From Eumeta japonica (taxonomy: Eukaryota; Arthropoda; Insecta; Lepidoptera; Psychidae), in contig BGZK01000144.1 of the NCBI GenBank assembly GCA_005406025.1, positions 1 through 64,000 on the forward strand: 64,000 bases of DNA, read 5' to 3'. Under the pieces are notes generated by a model, which ran no database searches, was not told the DNA's origin, and saw only the letters and a program-made list of their open reading frames with translations. Shown piece by piece: positions 1 to 9,865 of this stretch; within the stretch, counting starts at the first letter, position 1; each line of letters begins with the position of its first letter. The position numbers and the translations under genes are program-made.

Positions 1-745
1 CTTGCTGGTCGTAATAAGTATCTATCTGCAGAGGTGATGCGCGATGTAATAATAGACGAATTTCGACATTTTTTGACTGCCTACTTAAATGAAATTAATG
101 AAAAAACTGGTACTCAACTAAAGAAAATCACGGACTTAAATAACAAAAATGAAATAAATAATTATCAGAATTCAATTTCATTTATGAATATAGGATTTGA
201 AAGCATTACATCCGATTACGAAATACAAAAACTGGCTCTTTTGTCACTACAACTACAAGATCAAGACCTTAATACTGACTTAGGAACTTTAGTGAAAAAT
301 TGAACCAGATGGAACAACATTTTAATTCCCGCAAAATCGAGATCCAATGTCACCTGGAACACAAAGGAGTAAAAATATAATGAATATTGTAAAGTGGTTG
401 AACAAAGTTATTAAGAGCCCTTTTGGTGGTAGTGATATTCAACAATGTGCTAGAATTACAAAGCTCAATAGAGAGAATACAAGACCGCGTACAATGTTAA
501 ATTTAGTATCGTAGAATCGGGGATAAGTTTTTGGCGTCATCAATACAAGTCTATAGAAATAACCTGAATGATAAGCTGAATATAAGCCATTTAATTTAAT
601 TTAATTTGATGATTTCTGATAATAAAATAACAATACTTGTAGTCGACCATTTGTTTAGTATAAGCAGACACTTCATACTGCGGCTAGGCACACGGCGGTG
701 GATAAAGGTAACAAATGTGTTTGGACAAACAGAAGTCAAGTACAT
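1..745 (+). mobile_element. LINE ORF1 protein fragment, cut by the window edge
   Basis: An open frame runs from base 1 to a stop at 301-303 and continues, with further stops and frame changes, to about 745. The first part reads NKYLSAEVMRDVIIDEF followed by a hydrophilic stretch that looks like a coiled coil. Near 445-495 it reads DIQQCARITKLNRENTRPRT, and near 690-735 AARHTAVDKGNKCVW. I recognise this order from the nucleic-acid-binding ORF1 protein that accompanies Jockey/CR1-type reverse transcriptases in insect LINEs: coiled coil, then an ARI-KLN-RPRT box, then an AAR-K-VW tail. The 5' end lies outside the window. The stops show that the copy is dead. The family is inferred from memory of such proteins, not from a search. 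Confidence 0.6.
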
Positions 746-890
746 ACATAAATCTTAAAATTCACAATTTTAACCAATCAAAACTATTCACTTTTTAAAA
801 ACAATAATTATTACGTGCAATCATCTAATCACATTGTAAACGTGTAAAAAGTTTAATTTATTAAAAAGATATTGTCAAAATAAATAACAT

Positions 891-924
891 TACATTCGTG
901 ACAACACTGATTGTCACGAATGTA
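891..924. repeat. Perfect hairpin, 14-bp arms
   Basis: TACATTCGTGACAA at 891-904 is followed after a 6-base spacer by its exact reverse complement at 911-924. Confidence 0.85.
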
Positions 925-1562
925 CTAGTAAGAATAGTGGAGCAGTATCAGTCGCCGTTACTAAACGATGACATTGTAACCGGTTATGTGCTATTCATAG
1001 TGAGCGCTGTGATCTTTGCACAAGTATAGGTTTGAAGTCGATCAAATTGAATAACAACAAATTATATATATCTGCAGTATACTTGCCTCCTCCATGACAA
1101 AGTAATATTTTAAATAGTTTTATCAACAATACAACAGAGCCATAAGACAACAAAATGGTACGCTTATTGTTAGCGGTTTCAACTTAAACGCTGTCAGCTG
1201 GGTTACGAAACATCACTTAATATATGCGAGTTCTTATGTTGTGAATTGCAATACTAATTAAACATTTGTTGAATTTCTAGGACTGACAATATTCAACAAT
1301 ACAATAATATACTTAACAGTCGATCTAAAATTGTGGACTTTATGGTAATAACTAACTTATGCGCGAATTAAATGCCAGCAAAATTGTTCTTTCTAAAACT
1401 GATTAGTAACATCCAACAATTCATTTTTTATTAGATTTAACAGCGGATAAGACTTTATTTTTTAAAATAATAGACTCAATTTTCATAGAACAGGCTGTCT
1501 AAATATAAAAAAAGAGTTTTACTTAACGTCATAATTTGAAATACAGTTGACCCAATACGGAT

Positions 1563-1578
1563 CGTGCCTATAGGCACG
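1563..1578. repeat. Perfect 16-bp palindrome
   Basis: CGTGCCTATAGGCACG reads the same on both strands with no spacer. It is followed by two copies of ATCCGTATT. The function is unknown. Confidence 0.85.
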
Positions 1579-1927
1579 TATATATCCGTATTATTATCCG
1601 TATTAAAAAATTATAACTTTTTACTACTTTAGAACTCAAAGAATTCAAAACTAAAGTAACAATAAATTATTCAGATCATCACACTAAAAAACCAATTTTA
1701 TGTCTTTTTCAAGTTCTTCGAGCCCAACAATATTGATATAATATATTTTGAACTTAATCAATTCAAAAGTCTGTATATAAAAAAAGCTATGTTTTTAAAT
1801 TTTGAACTACTTTATCTTTCAAACGTGTAGTTGAATTTTAATTTGCTTTATGGCATTTAACGTAATTTGATAAGCAAAATAAAATGAGTAAGTCCATCAA
1901 GAATTTCACGTGTGTTTAGAAAAGAAC

Positions 1928-2490
1928 TTTTTTCCTTGAATTTTCCGTTAACGATATCTTTCGAACCAATTTTTATGCATTTTAGAATGATCGACGTTGT
2001 TCCTTTAAAAAAGACAATGGACAGATTTTAACATTTATCGATAAAGTAGTTCACAAAACAATGTAAAAAAACTGAAAAATTTTTCTTCAACAATAACCCA
2101 TGAAGAAACCAACCATTATTTAAGCAGTTTACAAAAATCGATCTAACTATTTGGGAAAAAGAGCTTATTAGATTTTGTTATCAATCGGTGGAGCAATTTA
2201 AAAGGCATTGAAAAAATATATTTTTCTGAAAACTCCATTTTTGAAATTCCTCAAACTTAACCAGGCGGAATCAGTTCAACGTTTCTGGAAGTTTAATTTG
2301 AGTCGAATGTCGTAAACTGCATTTCGATCGATTAATCCGTTCAAAAGTTAAGAGAAGCTTACACACGCACCCACGCACGTACATACAGACATCACTCAGA
2401 AAATGCTCAAAATAAATTCTTAGGACCTTAAAACGTCAATATCTCGTCTCGTCAAAAAATCGAAATCTCAATTTTCGAAAATTGGACCGA
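1928..2490 (+). repeat. Dispersed repeat family R1, longest copy
   Basis: This block is shared with 7826-8110 (same strand) and 8165-8580 (opposite strand). Shared landmarks are a TTTTCC-rich head, ATCGACGTTGTT near 1990, AATCCGTTCAAAA near 2335, an ACACGCACCCACG microsatellite-like core near 2365 followed by ACAGACATCACTCAGAAAAT, and TAAAACGTCAATAT near 2430. No coding capacity is visible. It is a non-autonomous or untranslated piece of an unidentified element. Confidence 0.7.
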
Positions 2491-2559
2491 AAACAGTAAT
2501 TTTCTATTTTTATTTTTATTAATTTTTTCTCATTTTCATAGTGGAAACTTAAAACTGGC

Positions 2560-3480
2560 TAGATATGGTATATTTGGCGAATTATTAAAATAGTTATATT
2601 ATCTTCGAAATAGTGGTTTTTCTGTAGTTATTAATAGATTCTCATCTGATGCGTATACAACCGTTTTAAGGGTTCCGCGGGCATCCTTTTTGGGACCGAT
2701 TTTGTTCAGTATATTTATAAACGATATGGCTGTATGTTTTCACAATATTACCTATTATATGTTTTCTGATAATTTGAAGGCATCTGAAGAAATGAATTGC
2801 GAGAAAAATTGTAAATTCTTAGGAAAGTACTTGGGCAGACTTACTGAATGGTGAAAAATAACAGAATTAGTTTAAATGCAGATAAATTTTATTCCTTAAA
2901 ATTTACAAGGAATCGCATACCCGATTCATTTATTTATCGCAATGGACGAATTACACTCAAACGACTTGAAAATATTCGCGACCCAGGAGCTGTTGTTGAC
3001 ACACGTCCTTGATTTGATAAATATATTTACACTTTAGTAATAATCTTGAGATTTCTAATTCGCAGTTATAATTTTTTTCAGCTTCCAAGAACAAAAATAC
3101 CTTTGTGTCTCTCTAGGGTGCAGCAAGCTAGGATATTGTAGCCAGGTTTGGAACCCAACTTACAAATGTTACGGGAAGAAAATCGAAAAATTGCTGAAAA
3201 TACTTTTTTGGAATCTTTCGCGGAGTCATGAAACAGTCAAGCAATTACCAAATTATTGTAACCGACTACGTTACTTTAAAATCGCTTCTCTTGTTAATAT
3301 TATAAGCTACTATATATCGTATTTCTGTACAAATTAGTAAATAATTTTATTGACACTCCTAACTAACTGAGCATGATCGCTTCGAAAGTCTGAATAAAAA
3401 CTTAGTAGACATCTGCCTTTCATTATCAAAGCTTCTAAAATAAGTTTAATGCCGAACTCATAATTGAACAGAGTGATGAA
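2560..3480 (+). mobile_element. LINE reverse transcriptase remnant, central to C-terminal part
   Basis: Translation with frame changes gives VLRVPRASFLGPILFSIF-INDMA around 2660-2730. This is the reverse transcriptase box usually written GVPQGS-LGP-LF-INDM. Next come YMFSDNLKAS where the catalytic FADD should be, LTEW and SLNADKFYSLKFTRNR, and beyond 3120 a C-terminal stretch resembling SLVRSKLEY-VWNP. The order matches Jockey/I-type non-LTR retrotransposons. The two catalytic aspartates are not intact and there are many stops, so the copy is long dead. The 5' half of the element is missing. Repeat R1 lies immediately upstream. Confidence 0.75.
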
Positions 3481-3722
3481 ACGTTATAACGAATCCCACA
3501 CAGAAAAAGCATCGATATATCCAAAAAGTTTATACTCAGCATAATTCAAAAATTGTGATCTTATTGTAAACTTGTCATCAGTTTCTTTTGTTTGTATTTC
3601 TTAGATGTTTTGCTTGTTATAATATATGTTTCGTATGTTTCTTTTTTCAAGCTTTTATTAAGACATTTAACATATTTAGTACTTATGTGTAAGTATATAT
3701 AATGTAATATAATATATGTAAG

Positions 3723-3727
<5 letters not shown>

Positions 3728-3769
<42 letters not shown>
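3728..3769. repeat. (TA)n microsatellite
   Basis: About 42 bases of uninterrupted alternating A and T. Confidence 0.95.
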
Positions 3770-3773
<4 letters not shown>

Positions 3774-3822
3774 TTCTTGTTAGTGTTCCAAATAAAGAAT
3801 AATTGATGTAATAATAAAAAAA

Positions 3823-4760
3823 GACTGAGCCACGTTTAGAACATGCATGGTTCGATCTTTGAGACAAGCCAACGACTACCCCTAAGAGTAGTCAGGGAGT
3901 TCTGTACGTCATATAACTTCTAATCTTAGCCGTGTATTGAGACATGCATGGTTTGATCACTGATACGAGCATACGATTATTCGTAAGTGTAATCAGGTAG
4001 TTATATAACTTATATAATTAATAATAACGTCATATAACTATCCTTGATTTGATCCTTGACACAAAATGCAATAATTTATACTACATTCCAGGTTACGATG
4101 AGTGTGTAAGAAATATGTCCAGAAGTTCTCTTAAGCCCATCAAATTTCTATATTCATGTGATACATCGAAAAATTATTTGCACACTCAATGAAACCAGAA
4201 ACGTGGAATAAATTATTACACAAAACAGTTAGTATAGGCAGTCTGGATGTTATTCAACAACTTGCTTGGAATGAAGATTCGCTCTTACATACAAATTCGA
4301 GCCACCAACGAATTCTGATGGTTTGATATGATCGGATCACGTCCATAGACGGAGGTGGATTCTTCATGGGCGTTCGAAACCTAAGTTGCATGCGCTAACT
4401 TAACGATAAATTTGACAGTTTTATAAGACTTACATATTACAACTATTGTCATCGGTCATTGGAAAGTATACAATGTTTCAATTCGATCCGACGTTTCGAA
4501 GTGGATGAATACCACGTAGAAAGATTGCTTATCATACAAACATACATACCAAGCTAATAAAACCGTGTCAAAAAGTCCCCGGCGAATCCTGCGAGTAGTC
4601 GTATGCTTGTCTCAAAAATGTATGCATAACCGAATACATCGATTTATGCATATCTGAATACACGTTTAAGAACAGAAGTTATATGACGTACAAAACACTT
4701 GATTAATACTACGCCCTTTCTCGACGGTACTCCACACATGTTTCTAAACGTGGCTCGGTC
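3823..4760. mobile_element. Non-autonomous DNA transposon with long terminal inverted repeats
   Basis: GACTGAGCCACGTTTAGA at 3823-3840 is the inverse, with one mismatch, of 4742-4760. The inverted homology continues inward. GTACGTCATATAACTTCT at 3905-3922 is repeated in inverse orientation ending at 4691, and a GTGTATT-AGA block follows on each side. The inverted repeats are therefore over 100 bp long but imperfect. Inside the left arm is a direct duplication of about 101 bp starting ACATGCATGGTT at 3841 and again at 3942. The roughly 500-bp centre has no transposase. I could not identify a clear target-site duplication, so the superfamily is open. Confidence 0.75.
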
Positions 4761-6340
4761 ACGCGTATAAAATAATTACTCTGCAGAGGGAGCCCGACAA
4801 ACGGCGACAAAATCCAAGGAAGCCAGCATGAGCGCAAATTACCCACTCCCATGGTAGGGAGGTACAGCTTCAAAAATTATCGTCTAAAAAATTGGAAGTC
4901 ATGCACTAAAATTAAATTGAACTGAAAACTAAAAAACAAATAAAAGTTAAAAAAAATTAAATTATTTACCAGCTTTTACCACTATCTGTCAATAAAAGAT
5001 TTACAACAATTGACATCAAGTACCCTACGCTTTTTTATTAATCAGTCTGTTCTTAATTTAAACTTATTGAAAATTGTTTTCTACTTTTTAGTTCGGCTAT
5101 TTACAAAAGCTTGTTTTTAGTTTTTCCTTTAATTATTATTTATTTTTCTTTTAATTCGATTACAAGAAATAAGAAAGATATTAGGTTCGACATGAAAAAC
5201 ACACGACCAAATGTCGAAAGAAGTCGGTTAGATAGAATGAGAAATGTAATTTATAATAAGTATATTCATAATAAGAACTTGTATATGCTTTTAGTACTTC
5301 AAATTCAAAATAATTTTATTTAAAAGAAAAGTGACACAATAGGTTTTATTACAAAATCAATAGCGATTATAACAAATTAAATAAGAAATATAGGGATAAG
5401 CATTTGTTATTTGCTTTCAAAATAGGAAACGGGTACCGTCATTTAATATTGTTTTCATTTAGGGCACTTTTCTGTGATTTTAGTAAAGCCAACTATAAGA
5501 CTCGAGCACATATTTCATAACTACGTTTTCTATTGCATTTTCATCAAATTTAAAGAAAGTCTATAACAAATACGACATTTTGCTGTGTGATATATATGTA
5601 AAAAATTAAAAATTTCTTTATCTATGCATTCTCAATCCATTCATCCGATTGCTATGAAATATTGGTGATTTATCATTAATGCGCTTGAACACGTACAACG
5701 AGATTTTTTTTTGTAATTAGCCTTAAAGTTTAAATCTACTATCATGGACAGTGGACACATATTTATGAAAATATTTAAATTTTTCAGCATTTCTTTCACA
5801 AGAAAAAAAACTGTGAGTACATAAAGCAAAATCATCAAGCAGGATGAGTTATTAAATCCATTAAAAAAAATTACACTTTTTTAACCTTCGTGAGTCTTTG
5901 TACAGTACAAACGTGTATTAATTACAATGTAGTAGTAATGCGTTTAAATATAAGGCGATTAAGAGTACACCTAAAAGGTGACACTGTAATGGAAGGACAC
6001 GTCACGTTCGTTGTTGACATCGTGTTTATGTCATTTTTAATAATATGTCGTTAAGGTCAAGGTCATTTGTTTCATAATGGGTTATTCGAAACACATCAAT
6101 CAAACAGATGTTTGTTTACGTTGTGTACGAAGAGCCATTAATATTGCCTAAAAGGTTGATAACGTTTTCGGCTCGTCCTTCAAGATTCATGGCGGGTCTT
6201 AGTTTAATTTCATAAAATTCTTAAGCCTGTAATTTTTGTCATTTCATGTTACATTATATTCAGAAATATTTTTTGCTAGCGTGGACATAGAATATATTTA
6301 TCAAATTCTAATAACTTTTTTTCCTAAAACATCGACATAA
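4761..6340. other. AT-rich interval without a gene
   Basis: No gene, RNA or repeat recognised. The one notable motif is a nuclear-receptor-like half site at 6057-6065, listed separately. Confidence 0.5.
6057..6065 (+). promoter_or_regulatory. Possible FTZ-F1/SF-1-type nuclear receptor site
   Basis: TCAAGGTCA matches the monomeric FTZ-F1 consensus YCAAGGYCA and sits in AAGGTCAAGGTCA, a partial direct repeat. It has no gene context, so chance occurrence is quite possible. Confidence 0.2.
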
Positions 6341-6349
6341 ACACTAATC

Positions 6350-6515
6350 TTTATCCTGATCCAAGCCCTGTTCTTGATTTGAATTCCGGTTTGACTGTCG
6401 GTTTCAATTCCAGTCTCGTCTTCAATTCCAATTCTAGTGAAACTTTGGATGCTGATCTGGCTTTCAGTCATGATTTTAATTTCGACTTCCGATTCCAGTC
6501 TCAATATTACTTTAG
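6350..6515. repeat. Degenerate short tandem repeat based on TTCNATTCC
   Basis: Variants of TTCAATTCC, GATTCCAGTCT and ATTTCGACTTCC recur every 12-20 bases. Both strands stay open here only because of this repetition. The minus-strand frame is a low-complexity E/T/G/I-rich string, not a protein. Confidence 0.5.
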
Positions 6516-6989
6516 ATTGAAAAAACACAGTATACATACATACCAACCCACATACATAAATTCATAAACACTTTTTTTTTTCTCGAAGAAAATTAATGAG
6601 CATTCGGTAATCCATTACCAGGTACGCAAATAAAGGTATTTTAAACAAAACATAAACAACGAATCTAACAACCGAACTATACTACTTGATAAAATCTATC
6701 ATTAGAATAGAAAACGGTTTCAAGGCAATTGTCAAAAGTCTGTGCTTTTGGATATATCATTAAATCATTGAGTAGTGTCATTAATGTGTTGACACTGCTC
6801 AACTAAATGACGTTTAGATATGAATTGCCTGGAATTTGACCAACCTCGGAATACAATGACAGCTACTGCTGAAGCCATTAAAAGGATTGTAACATTTTTC
6901 GCAACACAATCATAAATGAATACAAAAAATAAGCGCATTCTATTTAAAAAAGTAAAAGCCAGCAAAGCAGACACGGCTCAAACAGGAAA

Positions 6990-7350
6990 ATAGGAGATTC
7001 CTGTAAAACATTCCCGCCCGCGGCTCGGGCGACGACCGTGACTGCGAGCGGGAATGATGTCGGGGACGAATAGCGAACTTTCCATCCCAGTGTGATCCTC
7101 GAGAAAATGTATGACTTTCCTCCGTGATATCGAGAACTGACATAATATGATATGCTGTTGTAAAAAAGTTACGTACTCACCACAACAGAAAAGTAGGGCA
7201 TCCCTACCCGCGATAGGCGAGGTGATAGTCCGCTAGCAGGAATGCCCCGTATTTCTCCCTAGGTGCATAATACATTATTTTTTCACTTTTTCGTGATAAG
7301 TTCGCTTCTCTCCCGGTGAAACATAGGTATCGCCTGATCACCAATCTGCG
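6990..7350. repeat. GC-rich block with duplicated inverted motif
   Basis: ATTCCCGCCCGCGG at about 7010 pairs with GCGAGCGGGAAT at about 7045. A diverged version, ATCCCTACCCGCG then GCTAGCAGGAAT, occurs about 190 bp downstream, and a third weaker trace lies near 7315. The block is strikingly CpG-rich against its surroundings. It could be an old repeat or a regulatory island. Confidence 0.45.
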
Positions 7351-7825
7351 GGCGCGATTGTTATACTTTTCTGCTTAAATGTATAATATAACAAATAGTT
7401 ACATATCCAAATATTTAAAAAACGATTGACTCTGCAAGCTTGCATGCCGTCTCTATAACTTTTCGCTATGATATCTATCGATGTATCTTATAGAGCTCTT
7501 TAAGTTTTAAATATTTGCTACGGGTTTTTGAGCTTATACAGCTCAAAATTTTGAAAGACGGCTGACCCTACAAACCATCCCTGAAGTTCTGGAGCTCCTT
7601 ACTACTTTCCAGCTCAAAGTCTTAAAATCTAATATATATCTTTATATAGATTTTTGATCTCAAATCTATATTATTATTTACTATTAGGCACTAAAATTTT
7701 TCTTTTGAGGATGTGTAATATGTATATATATGAATATTAAAAAAGAAACTTGCTTTCAAACAGAAAAAGACGACCTAAACGAAACAGTAATCCATGAATA
7801 ACTGCGCGTTATTTTGACAAGAACC

Positions 7826-8110
7826 CCTTCTTCCCATTTTTTCCTTTAATGATATTTCTCGAACGAACAAACCCATTTTGATTCATATTACGACCATCAA
7901 CGTTGTTTTTTTTTAAAGAGCATATCCGATTAGATCTTTGAATTTATCGATAGATTAATTTAAAAAATATTAGAAAAAAACACTTTTTTAAATTCTTTTC
8001 AACATATGAACACATACAGACATACAAACACCACTAGGAAAATAATTAAAATATATTCTTAGAACCGTAAAACATCAATGTCTGATCTGAAATTGCATAG
8101 TTTTGTATAT
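7826..8110 (+). repeat. Dispersed repeat R1, internally deleted copy
   Basis: It shares the head (TTTTTTCCTTTAATGATAT, CATCAACGTTGTT) and the tail (ACAGACATACAAACACCACT, CGTAAAACATCAATGT) of the 1928-2490 copy but lacks the middle. It lies tail to tail with the inverted copy at 8165-8580. Confidence 0.65.
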
Positions 8111-8164
8111 TTTTTGCGATAAAGAGCATATTTTCTTATGAAAACAAAAAAAAATCATAAAATT

Positions 8165-8580
8165 GGAAAGTTAATGTTTTCAGAACGCTTTTCGAAAATA
8201 TTTATAAGCATCACATTTTGACGTTTTAGGATCCTAGGAATCTATTTCAACCATTTTCTGAGTGATGTCTGTATATCTGTATATATGTATGTATGTCGTG
8301 TAGGTGTGTGTCTGTATGTAAACCTTTCACAAATTTTGAACGGATTGACCGATTAAAACGCAACTTGCCACATTCAAAAGTGATTCATTTAACGTTGAAC
8401 TAATGTTACCTGAGGAATCTTATAGATAACATTTTTAAATGATGTTTTTTGGGATAACTAAGTAGAATGTTAGAATATTTAAGTGGGAGTAATCTGAAAA
8501 CTACTCTACTGATCGGTACTAAAATCTAATCAGCTTTTTTTTTCCTAAACAGTTGCATCGATTGCCAGAAGTTGCTTTTC
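8165..8580 (-). repeat. Dispersed repeat R1, inverted copy
   Basis: On the minus strand it reads AATCCGTTCAAAA, an embedded ACATACAGACACACACC core, ACAGACATCACTCAGAAAAT and TAAAACGTCAAAAT, in the same order as the 1928-2490 copy. Upstream on that strand ATCGATGCAACTGTTTAGG also matches. Confidence 0.65.
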
Positions 8581-8719
8581 ATCCACACTTTATTATATAA
8601 AAAGTAGTCTAAAAATATATTTATTAAAGGTTTTATTATTTAATTTTACCAATCTGTCAGCGTGAATAGTGTGTAATCATTGCAAATAGAGCTTTCTACT
8701 ACTTAGAGTTTGAGTTAAG

Positions 8720-8800
8720 CCGCGAACAAACATACGGACGGACTGATATGGCGAAAATATTAATACTCCTTGTTGACAACGGAACCTTAAAAAATGCGTC
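8720..8800 (+). repeat. Dispersed repeat R2 copy (GGAACC tail family)
   Basis: AAACATACGGACGGACTGATA is followed by GGCGAAAATATTAA, CTCCTTGTTGACAACGGAACC and an A-rich end. Related copies lie near 37005, 40795, 44580 and (inverted) 47582. Confidence 0.55.
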
Positions 8801-9104
8801 ATCTTTTAATAGGGATAGATACGAAAACGTACTTTAGTTGCAATTAGTTTTTTTTTTACTTTACTTTTTTTACTATTACCAATTCCAAAACTTTTAATAA
8901 CACTTGTAAAGACCTTGACGAAAACACATTAAACGTTGACATGATCAATCGTTTCTATCGGATTGTCTTAAAGGAAATTAGTCGTTAACCTAATTTTCAT
9001 ACCGACTTAAGTAACCACTAGTCACTTTGTTGTCTTTGTTTGCGACATTATCGTCAGTAATTTCTTGTCGGTACGCGGTATTCGTTTTCGTTGCCTCCAA
9101 AGCA

Positions 9105-9865
9105 ATGCCGCGTCTACTAGTCCTCGTCAACAACCTTATTCAAAGCGTCCACGTACCGGAAGTCGGTAACGTTTTTAAGTTGTACTTCTTCATGGGGTCC
9201 GCACTGGGTGCAGACAGACTTAAACTGTGCAGAAATTTACATGTCTCCATCAAATACGGTATCCGGCTCTTCAAGCTGGTTTTATACATCAACTGTTTTG
9301 CCATGCCGGCGCTAAGTCCGCCTGATACCCCCAGGACTAATCGTGACCGTGACATTCTTCTTGATAGAGTATTATCTTTTCGGAGTAATAACTCTTGTTA
9401 CCAACAATGTTTTGAAAAAGTTTTTCCTCAAAATCAGCAATTTCGATACTCAGTACAACAACTATTACATTAGCAATCTGAACAGTATTAGAGCGTATAA
9501 TAACTCGTACCTCAAACGTTTGATGATTATCGCTGTTGTGTTCGGCGTGCAGATCTTTTCAAATATTTTTTCCGTAATCTATGTGTAATATTCAGAAAAG
9601 CCATATTGGATTTTTGCCCTTTGAGTTGCTGCAAATTTTGGAGTTCATGCTGTATAGAGACTTATTAAAACTCATTTATGTAAGGGTCGATTTAATAACC
9701 TCACACCTGGAATACTTAATCGTTGAAAAGAAAAACGCAGAAAACTTAGGGCATGTTCAAAATAATCTTACAATGCGCATGTATACTAAAGTAAATAGAG
9801 CGAAACGTGCATACAAAGCAATTGTGAATGCAGCTAATCTTGTGCGAAAAGCGACAAGGTGGCAG
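9105..9865 (+). CDS. Gr exon 1 (N terminus to about residue 253)
   Basis: The reading frame passes through all three phases. The first segment ends LFKLVLYINCFAMPAL. The second segment, from about 9328, reads GLIVTVTFFLIEYYLFGV and runs to a stop at 9586-9588. The third segment, from about 9578, reads SHIGFLPFELLQILEF and AYKAIVNAANLVRKATRWQ. The exon ends CAG before GTAAGT at 9866-9871, a consensus donor in phase 0. No short intron with GT-AG ends fits either frame change. Confidence 0.8.

Larger units (their letters stand above)
746..1925. other. AT-rich interval without a gene
   Basis: No coding or RNA feature recognised. It contains two perfect palindromes, at 891-924 and 1563-1578, listed separately. 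Confidence 0.5.

Noticed and set aside
1..303. Host gene exon at the window start
   Set aside because: The downstream continuation with ARITKLNRENTRPRT and the AAR-K-VW tail fits a LINE ORF1 better.
7436..7448. AAGCTTGCATGCC, identical to part of a common cloning polylinker
   Set aside because: Only 13 bases match, much of it is a natural palindrome (TGCAAGCTTGCA), and the flanks are ordinary insect sequence. Not evidence of vector.
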